Shown here: positions 36,374 to 45,788 of the stretch, in pieces
Layout of the letters: the number at the start of each line of letters is the position of its first letter
Numbering within the stretch: position 1 is the stretch's first letter
Assembly: GCF_902810435.1 (NCBI RefSeq)
Contig: NZ_LR778174.1
Coordinates: 793,501 to 857,500, forward strand
DNA length: 64,000 bases
DNA from: Veillonella parvula
GTDB taxonomy: Bacteria; Bacillota; Negativicutes; Veillonellales; Veillonellaceae
Direction of reading: 5' to 3'
Position numbers and translations under genes: made by a program
Notes under the pieces: model-generated
Database searches by the model: none
Told to the model about the DNA's origin: nothing
Seen by the model: only the letters and a program-made list of their open reading frames with translations

Positions 36374-37414
36374 ATGGCTGTAGATGGCAGACAAGCAGCG
36401 TTGGATAACGCGTTAAAACAAATTGAAAAAGATTTTGGTAAAGGTGCTATTATGCGTCTTGGTGAAGCGGCAGATCGCATGAATGTAGAGGTGATTTCCT
36501 CTGGTTCTCTTGCTATCGATATTGCTGTTGGTGTAGGTGGTTTCCCTCGTGGCCGTGTAATTGAAATCTACGGTCCAGAATCTTCTGGTAAAACAACAGT
36601 CGCTCTTCACGCTGTAGCAGAAGCTCAAAAACAAGGTGGTATTGCAGCATTTATTGATGCGGAACATGCGATGGATCCTGTATATGCTCGCAACTTGGGG
36701 GTAGACATCAATAATTTGTTGATTTCTCAACCAGATAATGGAGAACAAGCTCTAGAAATTACAGAAGCTCTTGTTCGCAGTGGTGCAGTAGATATCGTTG
36801 TAGTTGACTCCGTAGCGGCTTTGGTTCCTAAAGCGGAAATCGATGGTGAAATGGGTGACGCTCACGTAGGTTTACAAGCTCGTTTGATGAGTAAAGCTTT
36901 GCGCAAATTGACTGGTATCATCAGTAAATCCAAAACAGTTGTTATCTTCATCAACCAATTGCGTGAAAAAGTAGGTGTTATGTTCGGTAATCCTGAAACA
37001 ACAACTGGTGGTCGTGCGTTGAAATTCTATTCTTCCGTGCGACTTGATGTTCGTAAAGGGGAATTAATTAAAGCAAATAACGAAAATGTTGGCGCTCGAA
37101 CAAAAGTCAAAGTTGTCAAAAATAAGGTGGCACCTCCATTTAAGACAGCTGAATTTGATTTGATGTATGGCGAAGGTATCTCTAAAACTGGCACACTTAT
37201 TGATATTGGTACAAATATGGAAATTATTAATAAATCTGGTGCTTGGTACTCCTATAATGGGGAACGTATGGGGCAAGGTAAGGAAGCGGCTAAACAATAC
37301 TTGTTAGAGAATCCACAAATAGCTGATGAAATCGATCGCATTATTCGTGATACATTGGCTGTTGGCACTGAAGAAATCGATGTAATTGGTGAAGAAGTAA
37401 CTGAAGAAGTATAA
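36374..37414 (+). CDS. recA: Recombinase RecA
   Basis: A 346-residue RecA. The Walker A motif is GPESSGKTT, Walker B is [11 protein letters not shown], loop L1/L2 regions include [20 protein letters not shown] and [21 protein letters not shown] (cited as landmarks), and the C-terminus is acidic ([14 protein letters not shown]). RecA drives homologous pairing and SOS activation. I do not see an obvious LexA box in the 4-base gap, because the gene appears to be expressed from the upstream cinA unit. Confidence 0.98.
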   Translation: MAVDGRQAALDNALKQIEKDFGKGAIMRLGEAADRMNVEVISSGSLAIDIAVGVGGFPRGRVIEIYGPESSGKTTVALHAVAEAQKQGGIAAFIDAEHAMDPVYARNLGVDINNLLISQPDNGEQALEITEALVRSGAVDIVVVDSVAALVPKAEIDGEMGDAHVGLQARLMSKALRKLTGIISKSKTVVIFINQLREKVGVMFGNPETTTGGRALKFYSSVRLDVRKGELIKANNENVGARTKVKVVKNKVAPPFKTAEFDLMYGEGISKTGTLIDIGTNMEIINKSGAWYSYNGERMGQGKEAAKQYLLENPQIADEIDRIIRDTLAVGTEEIDVIGEEVTEEV

Positions 37415-37416
37415 TC

Positions 37417-37860
37417 ATGAGTGACGAAACGATGCAAGCTGCTATGGATCAAGCGTATCGCTTCCTAGCTCAGCGCTTCCTTAGTTCTTATGAGCTGACG
37501 CAGAAAATGAGACGTAAACAATTCGAGGACCCTATCATTGAGAGGGTCCTTGAGCGCCTTAGAGATTATGATTACATTAATGATGAACGTTTATCTGAGC
37601 AGGTATTAGCCTATTTGATGAAAGAACAGAAATACGGTGCTTATATGATTAAGCAAAAAATGAAACTTCGAGGACTTGCGATTCCTCAAGAAATTTCTGC
37701 TTATGATGAGGTAAAAGCTGCTTATCGGGTGGTAGAAAAAAAATTTGGATCTATTCTCAATGAAGAGAAGACTCCTCGAGTAAAAGTTTTTAGTTTTCTC
37801 AAATACAGGGGGTTCTCAACAAGCACAATTCAAGTTGTATGCAATGATTTTTATGAATAA
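37417..37860 (+). CDS. recX: RecA regulator RecX
   Basis: A 147-residue helical protein of the RecX family, which binds RecA filaments and limits their activity. Family patterns include AYRFLAQRFLSSYELTQKMRRKQF and DYDYINDERLSEQVLAYLMKEQKYG, each part of a three-helix repeat. The start is 2 bases after the recA stop, so translation is coupled. The length fits short RecX proteins. Confidence 0.88.
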   Translation: MSDETMQAAMDQAYRFLAQRFLSSYELTQKMRRKQFEDPIIERVLERLRDYDYINDERLSEQVLAYLMKEQKYGAYMIKQKMKLRGLAIPQEISAYDEVKAAYRVVEKKFGSILNEEKTPRVKVFSFLKYRGFSTSTIQVVCNDFYE

Positions 37861-37899
37861 ATTCTGCTTTTTGAGAGGCCTTGGTAGGCTTGTAAAATC

Positions 37900-37928
37900 T
37901 TGACAGAAAGGGCTTTGAAGTCTAAAAT
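37900..37928 (+). promoter_or_regulatory. Promoter of rny
   Basis: A perfect -35 TTGACA (37900-37905) and TAAAAT (37923-37928) are 17 bases apart. Transcription should start near 37935, giving a leader of about 100 bases before the strong ribosome-binding site at 38029. Confidence 0.8.
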
Positions 37929-38035
37929 TAATAATAGCCTTATTTATTTATATGATGATATGGCTAATTGATAATTTAATGCATAAAGGGCATAAAAAGG
38001 AGCATGAAAGCTCAATTTTGAGAAATAAAAAGGAG

Positions 38036-39580
38036 GTGAAAGAAATTTTAGAGTATAGTCTAATTGCAGTGGTAATGGTACTGATTGGACTAGGGGTAGG
38101 CTATTTTTTAAGAAAAAATATTGCTGAAGGAAAACTGAATCAAGCTGAACAAGAGGCTGCTCGCATCATTGCAAATGGTGAACGCACAGCTGAGTCTAAA
38201 AAGAAAGAAGCTTTATTAGAAGCGAAAGAAGAAATTCATAAGCTCCGTTCTGATGTAGAACGAGAAAATAAAGATCGTCGTTCTGAACTTCAACGTATGG
38301 AACGTCGTATTCTTCAAAAAGAAGAATCTTTGGATAAAAAATTAGACAATATTGAGCACAAAGAGGAAGCTTTACATCGCAAAGAAGCTGACTTAGCCCA
38401 AAGCCGTGAAAAGGTAGAAGCTTTGTATGAAAAACAAATGGCAGAATTGGAACGTATTTCTGGCATGACGTTCGAAGAAGCAAAAAATATCTTGTTAACG
38501 AATGTGGAACAAGAAATCCGTCATGAAACGGCGATTATGGTTAAGGAAATGGAGCAGCAAGCTAAGGATGAAGCGGAGAAAAAAGCGAAAGAAATTATCT
38601 CCTCTGCTATCCAACGTTGTGCAGCTGACCATGTAGCGGAAACTACCGTATCCGTAGTGGCATTGCCTAATGATGAAATGAAGGGGCGCATTATCGGTCG
38701 TGAGGGCCGTAACATTCGTGCACTCGAAACATTAACAGGTATTGATTTAATTATCGATGACACACCAGAAGCAGTTATTCTTTCCGGCTTCGATCCAATT
38801 CGTCGTGAAGTGGCTCGTATTGCGCTGGAAAAATTGATTGTAGATGGTCGTATCCATCCAGCTCGTATTGAAGAAATGGTTGGTAAAGCTCGTAAAGAGG
38901 TGGACCAAACTATTAAAGAGGCTGGTGAACAAGCGACATTTGAAGCTGATGTTCATGGCTTACATCCTGAAATTGTTAAGATTTTAGGCCGTTTGAAATA
39001 TCGTACTAGTTATGGTCAAAACGTATTGAAACATTCCATTGAAGTATCTCATTTAGCAGGTTTAATGGCAGCTGAACTAGGCTGTGATGTAACTTTGGCT
39101 AAACGAGGTGGTTTGATTCATGATATTGGTAAAGCATTAGACCGTGAACTTGAAGGTTCTCATGTTCAAATCGGTGTTGATGTGGCTCGTAAATATCGTG
39201 AAAGTGCAGCAGTAATTAACTGTATTGGTGCTCATCATGGTGATGAAGAGTTCCAAACTGTAGAAGCTGTATTAGTAGCTGCCGCTGATGCTATCTCCGC
39301 TGCCCGTCCAGGAGCACGTCGAGAAACATTAGAAAACTACTTAAAACGTTTATCTAAATTGGAAGAAATCGCTGAATCCTTCGAAGGCGTTGAAAAATGT
39401 TTTGCTATTCAAGCCGGTCGTGAGATTCGCGTTGTAGTAAAACCGGATAAGATTGATGAAGCTGAGTCTACATTACTTGTTCGGAATATCGTAAAACGCA
39501 TCGAGTCAGAACTTGAATATCCAGGCCAAATTAAGGTCGTAATTATTCGTGAAACTCGCGTTGTGGATTACGCAAAATAA
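38036..39580 (+). CDS. rny: Ribonuclease Y
   Basis: A membrane-anchored endoribonuclease that initiates mRNA decay in Firmicutes. Order: one N-terminal membrane helix ([19 protein letters not shown]), a long charged coiled coil (about 150 residues), a KH domain with [15 protein letters not shown], and an HD domain with [11 protein letters not shown] and [10 protein letters not shown]. The start is uncertain. A very strong AAAAGGAGGTGA (38028-38039) has no ATG, GTG or TTG at proper spacing in this frame. The GTG given here overlaps the ribosome-binding site itself. An ATT at 38045, 8 bases after GGAGG, gives an N-terminus like other RNase Y proteins. ATG 37952 would add an atypical hydrophilic stretch. 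The product is about 511-542 residues. Confidence 0.92.
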   Translation: MKEILEYSLIAVVMVLIGLGVGYFLRKNIAEGKLNQAEQEAARIIANGERTAESKKKEALLEAKEEIHKLRSDVERENKDRRSELQRMERRILQKEESLDKKLDNIEHKEEALHRKEADLAQSREKVEALYEKQMAELERISGMTFEEAKNILLTNVEQEIRHETAIMVKEMEQQAKDEAEKKAKEIISSAIQRCAADHVAETTVSVVALPNDEMKGRIIGREGRNIRALETLTGIDLIIDDTPEAVILSGFDPIRREVARIALEKLIVDGRIHPARIEEMVGKARKEVDQTIKEAGEQATFEADVHGLHPEIVKILGRLKYRTSYGQNVLKHSIEVSHLAGLMAAELGCDVTLAKRGGLIHDIGKALDRELEGSHVQIGVDVARKYRESAAVINCIGAHHGDEEFQTVEAVLVAAADAISAARPGARRETLENYLKRLSKLEEIAESFEGVEKCFAIQAGREIRVVVKPDKIDEAESTLLVRNIVKRIESELEYPGQIKVVIIRETRVVDYAK

Positions 39581-39600
39581 TATGCTATAAGCGATAAGTA

Positions 39601-39632
39601 TAGGCTGCAATGTTTTCATTGCAGCCTATTGT
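39601..39632 (+). terminator. Terminator-like hairpin after rny
   Basis: A perfect 12-bp stem TAGGCTGCAATG / CATTGCAGCCTA with a TTTT loop. The following ATTGTTAT has only a weak T run. Confidence 0.7.
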
Positions 39633-39672
39633 TATCAAAGTTTCGGTAATTACATATTGCTATATACGGCGT

Positions 39673-39716
39673 ATAGGAATCATCATGTATATTGGGTTGT
39701 AGATGATGATTCCTAT
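39673..39716 (+). repeat. 14-bp perfect inverted repeat before dnaG
   Basis: ATAGGAATCATCAT (39673-39686) and its exact complement ATGATGATTCCTAT (39703-39716) flank a 16-base spacer. T-rich sequence begins about 14 bases later. It could be an operator for the dnaG-rpoD operon, a second terminator, or both. Confidence 0.8.
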
Positions 39717-39837
39717 GATTCGTATCAAGCTTTTTTATATTTTTTTATAATTTAATTGATTAAAATGCTTTACAAATAGAGGATTTTTTATTTGTATATA
39801 GAATTAATATATATATATGGGGAAGGAGGCGTTGGCT

Positions 39838-41610
39838 ATGAGCCGATATTTTGAAAATGAACTGATTGAACAAATCAAAGATGCTAATGATATCGTGTCA
39901 GTTGTATCCGAGCATGTAGCCTTAAAGAAACGCGGCAAGAACTATTGGGGTTGTTGTCCATTTCATAATGAAAAAACGCCATCCTTTAGCGTAGCCCCTG
40001 AAAAGGGTTTTTATTATTGTTTTGGTTGCCATGCATCAGGAAATGCTATTAAATTTCTTATGGAGTTAGAGCATTTAACCTTTGTAGAAGCTTTAGGGCG
40101 GCTAGCTAATCGGGCTAATATTCCATTGCCAGAGGCGAAACTTTCACCTGAACAAAGAGCTAGAGATGAAAGGCGCAAAAAACTGTATGAAGCTTCTGAT
40201 TTAGCGGCTACCTTTTTCCATAACTGTCTCACTCAAACGTCTATTGGTAAAGTGGGATTAGATTATTTGAAAAAGCGAGGGCTCACACAAGAGACCATAG
40301 AAACATTTAAGCTTGGTTTTGCCCCTGATGGTTGGGATAAGTTATATCGTGCCTTTCATGAGCGTGGCATTGATGATTCCATTCTTTTAGAGTTGAATCT
40401 TGTCCGAAAGAATCAAAAGGGTCAATTTTATGACTTCTTCAGAAATAGAATTATGTTCCCTATTATGGATGGTAAAGGGCGAGTAGTTGCTTTTGGTGGA
40501 CGCGTTATGGATGATAGTACACCAAAATATTTAAACTCTCCAGAGTCATCAATCTTTGAAAAAGGTAAACTCTTATTTGCCTTTGATAAGGCTTATAAAT
40601 CTATTCGTGAGGAAAAACAAGCTATTCTTGTAGAAGGCTATATGGATGTTATATCCGCTCATAATCATGGTGTTACTAATGTAGTCGCATCATTGGGGAC
40701 TGCTTATACAAGAGATCATGGGCATATCTTGATGCGGCAAGCTGAAGAAATCGTGTTAGCTTATGATATGGATGGTGCTGGTCGTCAAGCGGCTGCTAGG
40801 GCTATTGAATTATTGCAAAATACGGATTTTAAGGTGCGTGTTCTTGCCATGCCAGACGGTAAAGATCCAGATGATTATGTGCGTAATCATGGGGGACAGG
40901 CATTTAAGGAGTTAGTTGCTAAAGCTGTTAAACCTCTTGATTATCTATTAAGTGAGTCTTTAATTAAACACGATACAAATGATACAGAAGGTAAGCAGGC
41001 TGTTATGGCAGATGTTTTCCCATATATTGCAAATATAGATAGTCAAACACAGAGAGATGATGCTTTAAAAACATTGGCATTGCCATTATGGCTTGATAAT
41101 AGTACTATTTTTAGATACTTTAGAGATTATGTGAAAAAAGGACAAATTGAATTAGTGGATACTGCATCAACACCTTTGCCAACACAGGATTTACCAAAGG
41201 GGGATGCGGAAAAATTATTGTCCTTAGCTTTCACCGATGGCGAAGTATTACAACATATGATGAGCTATTTGCCATTAGAGGACTTTGAAAAAATTGAATA
41301 TCGAGGTATAATAGAAAAGCTATTCACCTTGTATAAGTCCGAAGGTCGTCTAGATGAAACTGCAATTCAATCTGTTTTATCTTCTCAAGAATACGATATT
41401 TACTCTAGGTTGGTCGTCATGAGTGACGATGAATATAAGGTACAAGTGCCTGCATTAATCCGCAAGATAAGACTCCATTCATTGCGTGAACAGTATAAAG
41501 CGCATTCAATTATGGCGGATCAATTAAAACGAGCAGGAGATTCGACGTTTATTAGCGAATTACATAAGTGTCAGGAAATACAGAATTTAATTAGAGAATG
41601 GTCTAAGTAA
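39838..41610 (+). CDS. dnaG: DNA primase
   Basis: A 590-residue primase that makes RNA primers for replication. The CHC2-type zinc ribbon is at the N-terminus ([20 protein letters not shown]). The TOPRIM catalytic core contains [12 protein letters not shown] and [12 protein letters not shown]. The C-terminal helicase-interaction domain is the least conserved part. ATG 39838 follows GGAAGGAGG at 39819-39828; an ATG at 39817 lies before that site and is rejected. rpoD follows closely, the classic macromolecular-synthesis pair without rpsU. Confidence 0.95.
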   Translation: MSRYFENELIEQIKDANDIVSVVSEHVALKKRGKNYWGCCPFHNEKTPSFSVAPEKGFYYCFGCHASGNAIKFLMELEHLTFVEALGRLANRANIPLPEAKLSPEQRARDERRKKLYEASDLAATFFHNCLTQTSIGKVGLDYLKKRGLTQETIETFKLGFAPDGWDKLYRAFHERGIDDSILLELNLVRKNQKGQFYDFFRNRIMFPIMDGKGRVVAFGGRVMDDSTPKYLNSPESSIFEKGKLLFAFDKAYKSIREEKQAILVEGYMDVISAHNHGVTNVVASLGTAYTRDHGHILMRQAEEIVLAYDMDGAGRQAAARAIELLQNTDFKVRVLAMPDGKDPDDYVRNHGGQAFKELVAKAVKPLDYLLSESLIKHDTNDTEGKQAVMADVFPYIANIDSQTQRDDALKTLALPLWLDNSTIFRYFRDYVKKGQIELVDTASTPLPTQDLPKGDAEKLLSLAFTDGEVLQHMMSYLPLEDFEKIEYRGIIEKLFTLYKSEGRLDETAIQSVLSSQEYDIYSRLVVMSDDEYKVQVPALIRKIRLHSLREQYKAHSIMADQLKRAGDSTFISELHKCQEIQNLIREWSK

Positions 41611-41638
41611 ATCATTAATGGTTAAAAAGGAGAGCGCT

Positions 41639-42799
41639 GTGGCTAAGAAAGTACAAAAAAGTCAAATAGAGGAGATTGTTGAGCAACTTCTTGAAAAAGG
41701 CCGTAAGAGCGGTGTGTTGACACAATCCGAGATTTCAGATGCTCTTCATGAGCAGACGGAAATTACTGCGGAACAATTAGATGATATTTATACGACTTTG
41801 GGTAAACTGAATGTTGAGATTGTGGCAGATATTGATGCAGATGATACAGATAGTCATACAATTGAAACAGATGAAGATGAAGACGAAGTTTCTAGTGAGA
41901 AGAAAATTTCTATCGATTTAAGTGTTGATTCTGGTGTTAATATCGATGACCCTGTACGAATGTACCTAAAAGAAATTGGTCGCGTACCATTGCTTTCAGC
42001 TGACGAAGAAATCGTATTAGCTAAGCAAATCGAAGCTGGTGCACAAGAGGATGCTACATATAAGGATATTCAACTTAGCAAAAAGGCTAAGAAAAAATTG
42101 GTAGATGCTAACTTGCGACTAGTTGTAAGTATTGCGAAACGTTATGTAGGTCGCGGTATGTTGTTCTTGGATTTAATCCAAGAAGGTAACTTAGGTCTAA
42201 TCAAAGCGGTAGATAAATTCGACTATACTAAGGGTTATAAATTTTCTACATATGCTACTTGGTGGATTCGTCAAGCGATTACGCGTGCTATTGCAGACCA
42301 AGCTCGTACGATTCGTATTCCTGTACATATGGTAGAAACAATTAATAAATTGATTCGTATTTCTAGACAATTGTTGCAAGATAAAGGTCGCGAGCCATTG
42401 CCAGAAGAAATTGCTGAAGGTATGGGAATTACTGTAGAGCGGGTGCGTGAAATTCAGAAAATTGCCCAAGAGCCAGTATCCTTGGAAACTCCGATTGGTG
42501 AAGAGGAAGATTCCCATTTAGGGGACTTCATCGAGGACCAAGATGCAATTGCTCCAGACGATGCAGCTAGCTATATTTTATTGCAAGAGCAGATTGAAGA
42601 TGTATTTACATGTTTAACTGATCGTGAGCAACAAGTATTGATTTTACGTTTTGGTTTGAAGGATGGTAAGCCTCGTACATTGGAAGAAGTTGGTCAACAT
42701 TTTAATGTTACACGTGAACGTATTCGTCAGATTGAAGGTAAAGCGCTTACTAAATTGCGCAACCGCGGTAAACGTGATAAAATCAAAGACTTCTTATAA
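41639..42799 (+). CDS. rpoD: RNA polymerase primary sigma factor RpoD (SigA)
   Basis: A 386-residue housekeeping sigma-70. Region 1.1 is at residues about 5-75, followed by an acidic linker. Region 2 contains [19 protein letters not shown] and [17 protein letters not shown], and region 4.2 contains [19 protein letters not shown], the -35-binding helix-turn-helix. The large non-conserved insertion of proteobacterial sigma-70 is absent. I use GTG 41639 with AAGGAG at 41627; ATG 41618 lies before that site. The many TTGACA/TATAAT promoters seen here fit this factor. Confidence 0.96.
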   Translation: MAKKVQKSQIEEIVEQLLEKGRKSGVLTQSEISDALHEQTEITAEQLDDIYTTLGKLNVEIVADIDADDTDSHTIETDEDEDEVSSEKKISIDLSVDSGVNIDDPVRMYLKEIGRVPLLSADEEIVLAKQIEAGAQEDATYKDIQLSKKAKKKLVDANLRLVVSIAKRYVGRGMLFLDLIQEGNLGLIKAVDKFDYTKGYKFSTYATWWIRQAITRAIADQARTIRIPVHMVETINKLIRISRQLLQDKGREPLPEEIAEGMGITVERVREIQKIAQEPVSLETPIGEEEDSHLGDFIEDQDAIAPDDAASYILLQEQIEDVFTCLTDREQQVLILRFGLKDGKPRTLEEVGQHFNVTRERIRQIEGKALTKLRNRGKRDKIKDFL

Positions 42800-42814
42800 T
42801 ATTTTGAAACTCTT

Positions 42815-42862
42815 AAGGGTTGTAATGCAGTGTTGTATAGCACTGTATTACAACCCTTTTGT
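42815..42862 (+). terminator. Rho-independent terminator after rpoD
   Basis: AAGGGTTGTAATGCAGTG pairs with CACTGTATTACAACCCTT (18 bp, one mismatch), with loop TTGTATAG and a TTTT tail. It closes the dnaG-rpoD operon. Confidence 0.9.
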
Positions 42863-42870
42863 GTTATAAT
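42862..42870 (+). promoter_or_regulatory. Extended -10 element before queD
   Basis: TGTTATAAT directly follows the rpoD terminator stem. The -35 would fall inside the stem, so this relies on the extended -10. The queD start is 135 bases further on. Confidence 0.4.
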
Positions 42871-42914
42871 AAAAAATAATAATATCTTACAATAAAAAGC
42901 ATTTTATGATAAGA

Positions 42915-42993
42915 CTTATGTAGTAGAGAAGGGTCTCATGTAATAGCGATAAGTCTTATGTAATAGATATAAGTTGAAAGCTTATGTGATGGA
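42915..42993 (+). repeat. Four imperfect direct repeats before queD
   Basis: CTTATGTAGTAGA (42915), CTCATGTAATAGC (42935), CTTATGTAATAGA (42955) and CTTATGTGATGGA (42981) recur with spacings of 20, 20 and 26 bases. The last merges into the AGGAGA ribosome-binding site of queD. This lies in the leader of the queD-queE genes and is not a PreQ1 riboswitch that I can recognise. Confidence 0.7.
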
Positions 42994-43004
42994 TAGGAGA
43001 TATA

Positions 43005-43343
43005 ATGTTTACAGTTACTAAACGGTTAGAGGTGAGTGCATCTCATCAATTACAACTAGATTATCCGAGTAAATGTCAAAATCTTCATGGGCATAACTGG
43101 ATTATTACAGTTCATGCTCGTTCTGAAGAGTTAGATCATAACGGGATGGTCATCGACTTTACGATTATTAAAGAAAAAATTCATGGTCGCTTGGATCATC
43201 GCCATATCAACGATGTACTAGGCGACATTAATCCCACTGCGGAGAATATGGCAAAATGGATTGCTGATGAATTGGGCCCAAAATGCTTTAAAGTAGAGGT
43301 TCAAGAATCTGAAGGGAACACAGCTATTTATGAACGTGATTGA
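43005..43343 (+). CDS. queD: 6-carboxytetrahydropterin synthase QueD
   Basis: A 112-residue member of the PTPS/QueD family that makes carboxytetrahydropterin on the queuosine path. Zinc-binding histidines are in SASHQL and LHGHNW. The catalytic cysteine is in CQNLHGHNW, DFTIIK follows, and PTAENMAKWIADEL and VEVQESEGNTAIYE are typical. It overlaps queE by 14 bases, so the two are coupled. No queC or queF is in this window. Confidence 0.93.
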   Translation: MFTVTKRLEVSASHQLQLDYPSKCQNLHGHNWIITVHARSEELDHNGMVIDFTIIKEKIHGRLDHRHINDVLGDINPTAENMAKWIADELGPKCFKVEVQESEGNTAIYERD

Positions 43344-44064
43344 GATTTTTGCCTCTATTGATGGGGAAGGTAGTCGGCAAGGCTTGTTGACTACATTTTT
43401 ACGCCTCCATGATTGCAATATTCGCTGTTTCTATTGCGACACGACTTATAGCTACGGCATTGATAGTGTTTTCACAGAGATGACTGTAGCTGAGGTGGCT
43501 GATGTTATTGAAAGCTTAGGCAATCATCGCATTACTATTACTGGTGGGGAGCCTCTATTACAAGAAGCTGCTGTTGTAGAGTTAATTGATGAATTAAATC
43601 GTCGGAAGGCTTTAAAGATACAAGACAATCCATCAAGTCAAAGTGATTTAACTCGTATTAATGATGTAGATAAACGAGAGAGGCCTAATAATAGTCCTTA
43701 TGATTTCAATATTGAAACAAATGGCACGATTGTACCGAGCTTTCATAGAGATAATGTGTGGTTTACCTACGATTATAAAACGCCGTCCTCTTTAGCCGAA
43801 GAGTCTATGAATATAGATATATTCAAGGTGGCTACAGAACGTGATTTGATTAAGTTTGTCGTTGGCTCTCCAGAAGATTTGGATTGTATGCGTCGCATAA
43901 TTAGTAAATATCCTACAGTGGCTCAAATATATGTATCGCCTGTATGGGGACAGATTGAGGCGGCATCGATTATCGATTATATGAAAACATATAATTTGCA
44001 GAATGTACGATTCCAACTACAAATCCATAAATTTGTCTGGGATCCAGATGCAAAGGGTGTATAG
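43330..44064 (+). CDS. queE: 7-carboxy-7-deazaguanine synthase QueE
   Basis: A 244-residue radical SAM enzyme that converts carboxytetrahydropterin to 7-carboxy-7-deazaguanine. The cluster motif is CNIRCFYC (Cys29, Cys33, Cys36) preceded by SIDGEGSRQG. The segment ITITGGEPLLQ and the C-terminal FRLQIHKFVWDP-like ending (here RFQLQIHKFVWDP) fit the family. A hydrophilic stretch around residues 95-120 lengthens the middle relative to short QueE proteins. Confidence 0.92.
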   Translation: MNVIEIFASIDGEGSRQGLLTTFLRLHDCNIRCFYCDTTYSYGIDSVFTEMTVAEVADVIESLGNHRITITGGEPLLQEAAVVELIDELNRRKALKIQDNPSSQSDLTRINDVDKRERPNNSPYDFNIETNGTIVPSFHRDNVWFTYDYKTPSSLAEESMNIDIFKVATERDLIKFVVGSPEDLDCMRRIISKYPTVAQIYVSPVWGQIEAASIIDYMKTYNLQNVRFQLQIHKFVWDPDAKGV

Positions 44065-44145
44065 TATTGTTAGGCTGTATAGTATCAGTATCTTTTCTAT
44101 GGTATGATATGAGGTCTGATGAAATCTTGATATAAAGGGGTAAAT

Positions 44146-44709
44146 ATGGATACAAAAAAAATAGAATCGCTTATATATCAGTTGTTAGAAGCATTAGGTG
44201 AGGATCCTAACCGGGACGGTTTGTTAGAAACGCCGAAACGGGTGGCTCAAATGATGGAAGAGGTATATGAAGGCATTCAGTATACAAATGCTGAGATTGC
44301 AGACATGTATGGTAAGACCTTCGCTGTAGATACAAATCAAATGGTAGTAGTAAAGGATATTACTTGCTTCTCTCATTGTGAACATCATATGGCATTGATG
44401 TATGATATGAGTATCAGTATTGGGTACATTCCAAAAGGTCGTGTCATAGGTTTATCTAAGATTCCCCGCATAGCTGAAATGTGCTGCAAGCGTTTACAAC
44501 TACAAGAAAAAATTGGTGAAGATATTGCGGAAGTAATTTCTTTAGCAACAGGGTCTGATGATGTTATTGTGCATATTACATCGTCTCACAGCTGCATGAG
44601 TGCACGAGGTATTAAATCTACAGATAGCCAAACGACTACACTAACTACTAAAGGCGTATTTAACGAAGATCATATGATTCACCGTTTTATGCTAATGAAA
44701 CAGTCTTAA
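44146..44709 (+). CDS. folE: GTP cyclohydrolase I
   Basis: A 187-residue type IA GTP cyclohydrolase, which makes dihydroneopterin triphosphate, the shared precursor for folate and for QueD. Zinc ligands are Cys in SHCEHHM and His-Ser-Cys in SSHSCMSARG. EDPNRDGLLETPKRVA and GLSKIPRI are conserved landmarks. It lies 81 bases after queE and may be part of the same unit, which would supply the substrate for QueD. Confidence 0.95.
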   Translation: MDTKKIESLIYQLLEALGEDPNRDGLLETPKRVAQMMEEVYEGIQYTNAEIADMYGKTFAVDTNQMVVVKDITCFSHCEHHMALMYDMSISIGYIPKGRVIGLSKIPRIAEMCCKRLQLQEKIGEDIAEVISLATGSDDVIVHITSSHSCMSARGIKSTDSQTTTLTTKGVFNEDHMIHRFMLMKQS

Positions 44710-44722
44710 GATTTGAGTTGCC

Positions 44723-44752
44723 TTGACTAAATAATAGTCTATTCGGTATAAT
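44723..44752 (+). promoter_or_regulatory. tRNA promoter
   Basis: TTGACT (44723-44728) and TATAAT (44747-44752) are 18 bases apart. Transcription would start about 15 bases before the mature tRNA. Confidence 0.8.
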
Positions 44753-44774
44753 TAATAAGCTAGAAACTAACTGA

Positions 44775-44849
44775 GGGCCTATAGCTCAGGGGTAGAGCAA
44801 CCGGCTCATAACCGGTCGGTCCCTGGTTCGAACCCAGGTGGGCCCACCA
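44775..44849 (+). tRNA. tRNA with CAT anticodon (Met or Ile2)
   Basis: A 75-base cloverleaf. The acceptor stem GGGCCTA/TGGGCCC has a G-U pair. The D arm is AGCTCAGGGGTAGAGC. The anticodon stem ACCGG/CCGGT encloses loop CTCATAA, giving anticodon CAT. The T arm is CCTGG/CCAGG with TTCGAAC, and CCA is encoded. CAT can be elongator Met or, after lysidine modification, Ile for AUA codons. GGCTCATAACC resembles Ile2, but I cannot decide. The mixed stem lacks initiator features. Confidence 0.93.
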
Positions 44850-44863
44850 TTATGTTGATATCT

Positions 44864-44896
44864 ACCGTCCTTGAGATTTCAAGGGCGGTTATTTTT
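44864..44896 (+). terminator. Terminator after the tRNA
   Basis: ACCGTCCTTGA / TCAAGGGCGGT form an 11-bp stem with loop GATT, followed by TATTTTTAT. Confidence 0.85.
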
Positions 44897-45041
44897 ATAT
44901 GTAACTCATTTTGAGGCAACATAATAGATATTATTTCAGAATAGTATTGTATTTAGACATATATAAACGAGAACAAATAAGTAAGAAAATAATCAAGAAT
45001 TAGTAATTACGAATAAATAATTAGTGATAGTAGAGGAAGTT

Positions 45042-45773
45042 ATGGAACCTAGACCTATGATGGACCGCCTAGAAGCGGTATTCTCAATCGTACCAAAGGC
45101 TCATGCCATTGCCGATATCGGTACCGATCATGGCTATTTAGCGGTAGAGCTCATCAACCGTCAACGCGCTGAATATGTCATTGCCGGTGATGTACATAAA
45201 GGTCCGTTAGAGTCTGCAAGATCATATGTTGAGTCTTGTGGACTAGCCGATAAAGTAGATTGTCGTTTAGGCGATGGTCTTAAAGTGACAGAAAAGGGCG
45301 AGTTGAACGGCGCCATTTGTTGTGGTATGGGTGGATTTTTAATGCGAGATATTGTAGATGCAGGCCCAGAACCATTAGAGTTCTATGTACTCCAACCACA
45401 GAATGGACAAAAAGAATTACGTCAATATATGGTTCAAAAGGGATATGTTATTGTTCTAGAAATTATCGTAGAAGATGCTGGTAAGCTCTATACAGCATTT
45501 TTAGCCGTGCGCAATGACTGCGTGGAAGCTTATACAGGTATGACTGAATATGTAGATGTTTATCAATCGTTACCGGAAGACTCCTTGTTGTGGTCTGTAG
45601 GGGCTTTATTGGAACAAGATAGACCACCACTTTGGATGAAATATATAGAGTATTTAATATATCAACGACAATGTGCATTAGATGATATGACAGAGAAATT
45701 AAATCATACTGATAAATATCAGGATTTAGAGCAGGAAGTTAATTTTCTTCGTAATCTTTTAGAGAATAAATAG
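45042..45773 (+). CDS. trmK: tRNA (adenine-22-N1)-methyltransferase TrmK
   Basis: A 243-residue SAM-dependent methyltransferase of the TrmK family that makes m1A22 in tRNA. The SAM-binding motif is ADIGTDHGYLAVEL, followed by VIAGDVHKGPLESAR and the family-specific GMGGFLMRDIV and LQPQNGQKELR. A coiled C-terminal region (residues about 190-243) is usual. ATG 45042 follows AGAGGAAG; a GTG at 45024 is possible. Its position directly before the Nif3-like gene is conserved in Firmicutes. Confidence 0.9.
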   Translation: MEPRPMMDRLEAVFSIVPKAHAIADIGTDHGYLAVELINRQRAEYVIAGDVHKGPLESARSYVESCGLADKVDCRLGDGLKVTEKGELNGAICCGMGGFLMRDIVDAGPEPLEFYVLQPQNGQKELRQYMVQKGYVIVLEIIVEDAGKLYTAFLAVRNDCVEAYTGMTEYVDVYQSLPEDSLLWSVGALLEQDRPPLWMKYIEYLIYQRQCALDDMTEKLNHTDKYQDLEQEVNFLRNLLENK

Positions 45774-45788
45774 AAAGAAGTGAGTTGT

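Noticed and set aside
42863-43004. A preQ1 riboswitch before queD
   Set aside because: I see neither the short hairpin with C-rich loop nor the A-rich tail that pairs with it; only direct repeats are present.
44775-44849. Initiator tRNA-fMet
   Set aside because: The CAT anticodon fits, but the acceptor stem starts with a normal G-C pair and the anticodon stem lacks the three G-C pairs of initiators.
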